Source: CAZKXU01 sp964556665 (GTDB lineage Bacteria; Bdellovibrionota_C; UBA2361; CAZKXU01). From it: DNA of 64,000 nucleotides. Shown piece after piece: positions 59,293-64,000 of the stretch (the stretch's first letter is position 1; each line of letters begins with the position of its first letter). The notes beneath the pieces were generated by a model, which saw nothing but the letters and a program-made list of their open reading frames with translations, made no database searches and was not told the DNA's origin. Both the position numbers and the translations under genes were made by a program. The stretch is taken from contig CAZKXU010000002.1 of the NCBI GenBank assembly GCA_964556665.1, positions 1-64,000 of the forward strand. The letters run 5' to 3'.

Positions 59293-61488
59293 CTACTGGT
59301 CGCCTAGTGCTACTCTAAAATCATGGTAGTTCTTATACTGTGAGCTAGCAGGATCTATCACATGCTTTTTACAGGTTACATTGCTTTCTACATTATCGAT
59401 ATCAAATGTTCCAACTGTGCTTGCGTCCCATAAATAGCCATCATCTGAGCTTATCTTTGTATTCTGAATGATAACCTGATCAGATGCGCCTATCTGCATG
59501 TTAAAACGATCTCCTTTGCCAGGAGGCAATGTGAAGGTGCTGTTGTATATTGCAAGGGTCCCAATATTCATATTTTGTGAGCCACTACCATGATATACGA
59601 CTAGACCGCCAGTTCCAGAGCACCCTGTAGTTGGATCGGAACCAGCCTCGTAGTATACGTTGCTAAGAAGCATATTGCCATTCTGTCTTCCAGCGTTGGT
59701 AAATGCTGAGCCGCCTCCGCAGTAATCTCCAAGCCCGGGCTCGATGCATGTGACATTAAGTATTGAGATATCACCATTTCCAGGTAAACCGGTTGACTCA
59801 CCAGCTCTATTAACATACTGTTTACAAGTTCTTCCTAGATAAGCCATAAGTAAATTCTCAACACGTATCTTATTCTCCTGTTGATGATTATACCAAGCAT
59901 GCTCCTCTGGGATATTCTCGATAGAACCACCACGCCATAGCACATTTCCTATACGCCACGATAACACTCCCCACTTTACATGCTTACCACCACTCAAGTC
60001 TGATGGATTAGATGGATTCCATGTTCCGATTACTGATACATCTAAAAAGTTTATATCTGTAAATGAACCATTATTTTCAGCAAATATTATCCCTGCTCTG
60101 TCCGATGGCCTAATGAGCAAGTCAACGAAGGTTAAATAGCTTGCCTGAGAGAAATAAATAGTGTCGCCACCACCGCTAGGGTTGCGCTTTATTTCAACCG
60201 ACCCGTAGCCTTGCTCAGCCATGACCCAACGTTGAGGAGCTACCTTTTGAGAGGCTTTATCTTTAATATCGCCGATATGTGGGTATAGCCCAGGAGCAAT
60301 AGAAATCACATCTCCAGGCACTGATACTGCAATCGCCGCATTGATAGGAGAGCTAGCAGGGGTAAATTTGCCATTCTTAGTATATCCACCAGTATCTACT
60401 TTGATCGTTGCGTCTGTAACTGGATCTGGAACATACATAGTACCTTGAAAATTACTCCTTAAAATATTAGCACCTTGATATGCTCTTGCTTCGTAATAGT
60501 ATTCCTTGCCAAGCTGTCCACTTGGCACAGTGATGGTAAATGTATATAGTCCAAAACTATCTGTTACTCCTGATTTATATAGGACTGAATTAGGCAGCTC
60601 TCCCGTGACTGTATCAGGCGCTGATGGATCCTGATAAACCTCTACAGCAAGTCCTGCTTGGTTAGTTTTTGTATCTAAAGTAAACGTCATCATTTGTCCT
60701 GCATATGCAGCATGATCATCCACAGTTAAAGACATCAGTGAGCCATGATATGGTTGTACAACAGTAATTAAGACCGTACAGTTTGTACTTTGGACATTGT
60801 TATTGTCAGTCACTACAAGAGAAGCAGTATACGTACCGACTGCTTGATATTGATGATTAGCTACTGAGGAGCCTGAACTTTGAGAATTACTATCACCAAA
60901 ATCAAAGTGATAATCAATAATTGTCCCATCACTATCAATGCTTTTTGTGCCATCAAAGTTAACACTTAAAGGAGCGGGTCCGTAACGCTTATCCGCAGTT
61001 AAGGAGCAAACTGGAGGAATGTTTGTTGGGCTTGGAGTGGCTGTAGGAGTTGGCGTTACTGTAGGTGTGGATGTTGGTGTTGGTGTTGCAGTAGGATCGT
61101 TATCATCACTAGGTGGTGCAGGTATAAATGGATCGTCGTTGTTATCCTGCCCTAATTTAATTTCTCCAGCTCTACATGCGTTTATAAAGGCCAGATCTAT
61201 CTTATGCTTGGCTGCTCTCTTAGGTTTATTACTCTTTCGCGCCTCTTTGATAGCTAGCTTAATAGTCTTTATTAGCTTATTGGGATTTACTATCTCAGTA
61301 TAAGCTCCACGCTTACTACTTGCCACTGTAGTTGGCAATATGCAAGCCAGTTTTCTTTTACCTCCACTTACAGGTACCACAACTGACTCAGTTTGAGCAA
61401 ATGACAGAGTACAATCTACTAGATTAATTATCAGAAATATAAATGAGATCGTTTTAATAATATTTATATATTTATTTACTGTCTGCAT
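59293..61488 (-). CDS. Secreted PKD and beta-helix protein with Cys-Cys N-terminal module
   Basis: This is a 731-residue protein with a signal segment (IIKTISFIFLIINLVDCTLS). Residues about 40-110 are the basic module with Cys49 and Cys105. A TPTPTSTPTVTPTPT linker is near 130-155. A PKD domain (about 160-245) shows FDGTKSIDSDGTIIDYHFDFGDS and YQAVGTYTASLVV. Then comes an Ig-like segment (DDHAAYAGQMMTFTLDT), and from about 400 a parallel beta-helix-like domain. No catalytic residues are evident; carbohydrate binding or lyase action is possible. The gene overlaps the upstream LamG-like gene by 13 bases. Confidence 0.82.
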   Translation of the reverse strand: MQTVNKYINIIKTISFIFLIINLVDCTLSFAQTESVVVPVSGGKRKLACILPTTVASSKRGAYTEIVNPNKLIKTIKLAIKEARKSNKPKRAAKHKIDLAFINACRAGEIKLGQDNNDDPFIPAPPSDDNDPTATPTPTSTPTVTPTPTATPSPTNIPPVCSLTADKRYGPAPLSVNFDGTKSIDSDGTIIDYHFDFGDSNSQSSGSSVANHQYQAVGTYTASLVVTDNNNVQSTNCTVLITVVQPYHGSLMSLTVDDHAAYAGQMMTFTLDTKTNQAGLAVEVYQDPSAPDTVTGELPNSVLYKSGVTDSFGLYTFTITVPSGQLGKEYYYEARAYQGANILRSNFQGTMYVPDPVTDATIKVDTGGYTKNGKFTPASSPINAAIAVSVPGDVISIAPGLYPHIGDIKDKASQKVAPQRWVMAEQGYGSVEIKRNPSGGGDTIYFSQASYLTFVDLLIRPSDRAGIIFAENNGSFTDINFLDVSVIGTWNPSNPSDLSGGKHVKWGVLSWRIGNVLWRGGSIENIPEEHAWYNHQQENKIRVENLLMAYLGRTCKQYVNRAGESTGLPGNGDISILNVTCIEPGLGDYCGGGSAFTNAGRQNGNMLLSNVYYEAGSDPTTGCSGTGGLVVYHGSGSQNMNIGTLAIYNSTFTLPPGKGDRFNMQIGASDQVIIQNTKISSDDGYLWDASTVGTFDIDNVESNVTCKKHVIDPASSQYKNYHDFRVALGDQ

Positions 61489-63023
61489 AATCCGCCTTTA
61501 CCTGTAATAAAAAGATCGTAATCGCTTTCAACCTCACTTTTAGTTAGTGCACGGTTTAAAAACTTTGCTTCGTCAACTAATCCGTTATTTTTATCATCGA
61601 ATGTAGATGGGCCAGGTTCGCCAACAATAGCATAGTTGCACTCTCCGATCGGCTGCCCTGAATCACGTGGATCTCTAGTAGTAATCTTAGAAGCTACTTT
61701 ACAAACATTGTATCCATTGCCATCAGAGCGCGATCCGCAGCTTGAGTGGTTCATGTATAGAGCCAACTCTCTTGCGTCTGCATCATGAGTACAGGTTACA
61801 TATTGCCACTCTCCCCAAGGGAAACTCGGGCTAGTAACTTTTTCTCTATGACTTAGATCACTGTCAGGATCAAATGCACAGGTAATTCTTCCACCGTTCC
61901 AGTGTGTTGTATCGTCAATATATAGATTAATTGCCACAGTACTGCTTGGACCCTGCTGATCAAATATCGTCATTTTATCAGAGTTATTCTTGCCACGCGG
62001 ATTTACCCAGGCCGACATCGTAAAACTACTGCCATAAAATTGATTCGATTTAACTGGCAGGGTGTAGTGCGCTTCCTGGATGTTTGCACAATCCTTAGCA
62101 AGTCCAAAAAATCCAGGCACTGATTGTGGACATGTATGTCCTGGATACAATGCATAATCAATACATATTGAATGATAACCATTCGCAGAGGAATCAAGCG
62201 CAACAGAGTCATCCTGCTCCTCATGCTCGTAGTAAAATACAAGTGAATTAGAGCAAGGTCCTGAGGCAATATCACCATTACCATCATAGCCGTAAAATAA
62301 CTGTTGCACTTTAACGCTATCTTGTGAGCCGTCATTCACCAATAGTTCAATAGTGTAATTACCAACAACGTCCGGAATAAAACTTGCGATTGGTTGATCT
62401 GGACTTGCAAGCGTTGCATTACTTCCAACTGGTGCAGTAACGATACTCCATAGATATGTAAGTGGACTATTTTCTGGATCACTACTTTGAGAGCCATCAA
62501 GATAAGCCATTACTCCAGTTTGACCGTAAGGAGGTGAACTAACAGTAGCAACTGGAATTAAATTCTCTGCTGTTGACGTTGGTGTTGGTGTAGGTGTAGG
62601 AGTATTTGTTGCAACGGCTGTTGGCGTTGATGACGCTATAGTCTCTGGAGTACTAGTGGGTTCTGGATTAGGAATATTTGGGTCAGAGGGTGGAGCGATA
62701 GGACTACCATTCTCCTCACTTGGATACTTCATTTCTGAGCAGATTTTATCCGCTCGAAATACTGCTTTTTCATCTGGACTACGCTGTGATCTAGGCAGCT
62801 TAGAAATCTTACGTACATTGCGTCTACTTATAAACTTAACTACTTCATTGTTTCTAATCCTACCTAGCCGAGGAGCGTTATCAATAAATATACACCCAAG
62901 TCTATATTTTGCATTGATAACAGTGACCGTACCTAATTCTCTTGTTGAATTATCTTGAGAACTAGCATTCCCAACCACCAACAGGAATATAAGAAAAATT
63001 ATTGCGTGTACTACCTTAACCAC
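61476..63023 (-). CDS. Secreted LamG-like protein with Cys-Cys N-terminal module
   Basis: This is a 515-residue protein with a signal peptide (HAIIFLIFLLVVGNASS). Residues about 32-100 are the basic module with Cys44 and Cys95. A Pro/Thr linker (NTPTPTPTPTSTAEN) follows. A PKD-like domain has AYLDGSQSSDPENSPLTYLWSIV. The C-terminal half has the LamG/concanavalin jelly-roll pattern (NQFYGSSFTMSAWVNPRGKN, WQYVTCTHDADARELALYMN, DEAKFLNRALTKSEVESDYD). It is first in a two-gene transcription unit with the PKD/beta-helix protein and shares its architecture. It probably binds glycans at the surface. Confidence 0.85.
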   Translation of the reverse strand: MVKVVHAIIFLIFLLVVGNASSQDNSTRELGTVTVINAKYRLGCIFIDNAPRLGRIRNNEVVKFISRRNVRKISKLPRSQRSPDEKAVFRADKICSEMKYPSEENGSPIAPPSDPNIPNPEPTSTPETIASSTPTAVATNTPTPTPTPTSTAENLIPVATVSSPPYGQTGVMAYLDGSQSSDPENSPLTYLWSIVTAPVGSNATLASPDQPIASFIPDVVGNYTIELLVNDGSQDSVKVQQLFYGYDGNGDIASGPCSNSLVFYYEHEEQDDSVALDSSANGYHSICIDYALYPGHTCPQSVPGFFGLAKDCANIQEAHYTLPVKSNQFYGSSFTMSAWVNPRGKNNSDKMTIFDQQGPSSTVAINLYIDDTTHWNGGRITCAFDPDSDLSHREKVTSPSFPWGEWQYVTCTHDADARELALYMNHSSCGSRSDGNGYNVCKVASKITTRDPRDSGQPIGECNYAIVGEPGPSTFDDKNNGLVDEAKFLNRALTKSEVESDYDLFITGKGGLCRQ

Positions 63024-63125
63024 TTGAAATCTCTATGGAATACTTTTGTTATTATTATATTAAAGCCTGTAGAGCTGTTAGTGCAATTTACATACCTGGA
63101 GGAGCTCGCTTACTGAGGTGTTAAA

Positions 63126-63233
63126 ATGACTATTCTGGGGAGCATAAGCGCATTTGCTCAACAACTCCGAGAGCCTGAGATTATTGAGCAAAGAAGATCA
63201 GCAATTAGGATGTTGTCTTTTGAGAGCGTCTGA
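63126..63233 (+). CDS. Possible 35-residue small protein
   Basis: ATG at 63126 follows GAGGTGTTAAA, a strong ribosome site. The frame reads MTILGSISAFAQQLREPEII then EQRRSAIRMLSFESV, amphipathic and basic. Its 3' end overlaps the last codons of ccmH on the opposite strand. It has no homologue known to me and may be chance. Confidence 0.25.
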   Translation: MTILGSISAFAQQLREPEIIEQRRSAIRMLSFESV

Positions 63234-63621
63234 TATTTGCCCTAAGCCACAGCATTAATCCTACACCTCCAAAGAGTAGAAATGAGATTGGGGCAAGCCA
63301 AGCGATGAGACCAACGCCTGATGTTTGTGGGACAGCGCTAATCTGAGTACCAAAACGCCCAAATAGATACTGCATAATCTGCTCTTCACTCTCACCATTT
63401 ATAATCCTCTGCCGCAGTTCATCTTTTAAATCAGTAGCACTTGAGCTTGGACAATCGCTTAATACTCGGCCTGGGCAGAATGGGCTAAGTACTGAATCGA
63501 AGATTCGTTTGGCTGTAAGCTCCTGCTCTTTTGCAAGATCCAGCGAAAAGGCAGCTGTACTAATAATACAAGTAGATAAGAAAAAAACTATGGCTAAATA
63601 TGAGCGGGGAATGAGATTCAT
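63205..63621 (-). CDS. CcmH/CycL-type cytochrome c maturation protein
   Basis: CcmH reduces the apocytochrome CxxCH pair before heme attachment. The 138-residue form has a signal peptide (YLAIVFFLSTCIISTAAFS). The segment VLSPFCPGRVLSDCPSSSA holds two Cys in a C-x7-C arrangement rather than the LRCxxC of E. coli. ELRQRIINGESEEQIMQYLFGRFG follows, then a C-terminal TM helix. I chose the ATG at 63621 with GGGG upstream over the one at 63633. It overlaps pyrE by a few bases or follows it directly. The cytochrome at 24313 is a possible client. Confidence 0.85.
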   Translation of the reverse strand: MNLIPRSYLAIVFFLSTCIISTAAFSLDLAKEQELTAKRIFDSVLSPFCPGRVLSDCPSSSATDLKDELRQRIINGESEEQIMQYLFGRFGTQISAVPQTSGVGLIAWLAPISFLLFGGVGLMLWLRANIRRSQKTTS

Positions 63622-63622
63622 T

Positions 63623-64000
63623 TTATGCCCCATACTGTTTTAGATAATTAGCAATCGAGCTTTGCTGGTCTGAGCTAAGCAAAATACCGCTTTCATTTTC
63701 CCTACTAAGATACTGCACAATCTCATGTATGTTAACTAGAGGAGCAACAGTAAGCCCTAATTCTTTCTCTGATTCTTTAATAGCCGATAGTGTGGTTGTG
63801 CCGCGTTCACATCTATCAACAGAAATTACAACTGATATAATTTCGACTTTGGCTATACTGTTAAGAAATGGCACAACCTCTCTCAGTGTTGTACCTGCGG
63901 TAATTACATCCTCGACAATTATAAGACGTGAGCCATCCTGAATCTTGCCTCCTACGATAACTCCACCATCTCCATGCTCTTTCGCCTCTTTGCGGTTAAA
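63623..64000 (-). CDS. pyrE: Orotate phosphoribosyltransferase, C-terminal part
   Basis: The gene runs in from beyond the window's right edge, and 125 codons of its 3' end are here. It shows NRKEAKEHGDGGVIVGG (the flexible catalytic loop region) and RLIIVEDVITAGTTLRE, the PRPP-binding motif of orotate phosphoribosyltransferases. PyrE makes OMP in pyrimidine synthesis. The internal GTG near 63874 is not a start. The stop lies at 63623-63625, touching the ccmH start. Confidence 0.93.
   Translation of the reverse strand, partial: FNRKEAKEHGDGGVIVGGKIQDGSRLIIVEDVITAGTTLREVVPFLNSIAKVEIISVVISVDRCERGTTTLSAIKESEKELGLTVAPLVNIHEIVQYLSRENESGILLSSDQQSSIANYLKQYGA

Noticed and set aside
61020..61090. GTTGGTGTTGG-type simple repeats as a minisatellite.
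   Set aside because: They encode the TPTPTP linker on the minus strand. The codons vary, so selection on the protein explains them.

Overview
The window reads as a scaffold of a Gram-negative, moderately AT-rich bacterium. It has type IV pilus genes, a Tat substrate, lipoboxes, a CcmH-type cytochrome c maturation protein, NagZ and MurA for peptidoglycan, and many exported proteins with PKD, LamG-like or beta-helix domains behind Pro/Thr linkers. The DUF1800/DUF1501 pair, the ApbE/DUF4266 pair and the NG-ETD-DCGG Cys-rich motif suggest an environmental lineage of the former Deltaproteobacteria or a neighbouring phylum. No marker here fixes the taxon. A run of ten Ns at 32796-32805 shows a draft or metagenome assembly.

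Layout. 1-9 kb: exported rhodanese, GT-C-like membrane protein, tmRNA (ssrA), panD-panB, nagZ, SseB-like protein, nth, DUF2207-like protein. 9-15 kb: fabF with a small overlapping gene, a DnaA/Hda-like ATPase, murA with Asp in place of the catalytic Cys, and two unknown proteins, one faintly like a type III needle subunit. 15-21 kb: GT2 glycosyltransferase, hutI, SDR, hutH, receiver-only protein. 21-30 kb: a lepB remnant, a 518-aa unknown protein, DUF4266-apbE, a DUF1800-DUF1501-cytochrome c operon, and an M3 peptidase. 30-31 kb: a pile of truncated mobile sequences including the 5' part of a group II intron. 31-39 kb: four minor pilin-like genes, membrane proteins including a spermidine-synthase-like one, DUF922, a HigA fragment and DUF1579. 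39-47 kb: three large secreted proteins. 47-53 kb: feoA-feoB-small Cys-rich protein, two PilT-type ATPases, a secreted CxxCH protein. 53-64 kb: mfd, a double-Lrp regulator divergent from a leucine-type dehydrogenase, two large PKD/LamG-like secreted proteins, ccmH and the 3' end of pyrE.

Genes that fit together: panD and panB (pantothenate); hutH and hutI (histidine breakdown, hutU not here); feoA-feoB-small protein (ferrous iron uptake); the pilin-like operon with the two PilT-type ATPases (type IV pilus); the Lrp-type regulator with the amino-acid dehydrogenase; and the DUF1800-DUF1501-cytochrome operon.

The most striking non-gene content is dispersed palindromic repeats. One is a GC-rich hairpin family, 76 bp in four of its nine copies. 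Another is a family of about 186 bp with CTAG ends. A third is a TAGC(A/G)AGTGACA palindrome family. Several copies lie directly against stop codons or supply them. The best candidate for something undescribed is an N-terminal module of two cysteines 50-63 residues apart with a basic helical middle, shared by four otherwise unrelated exported proteins.
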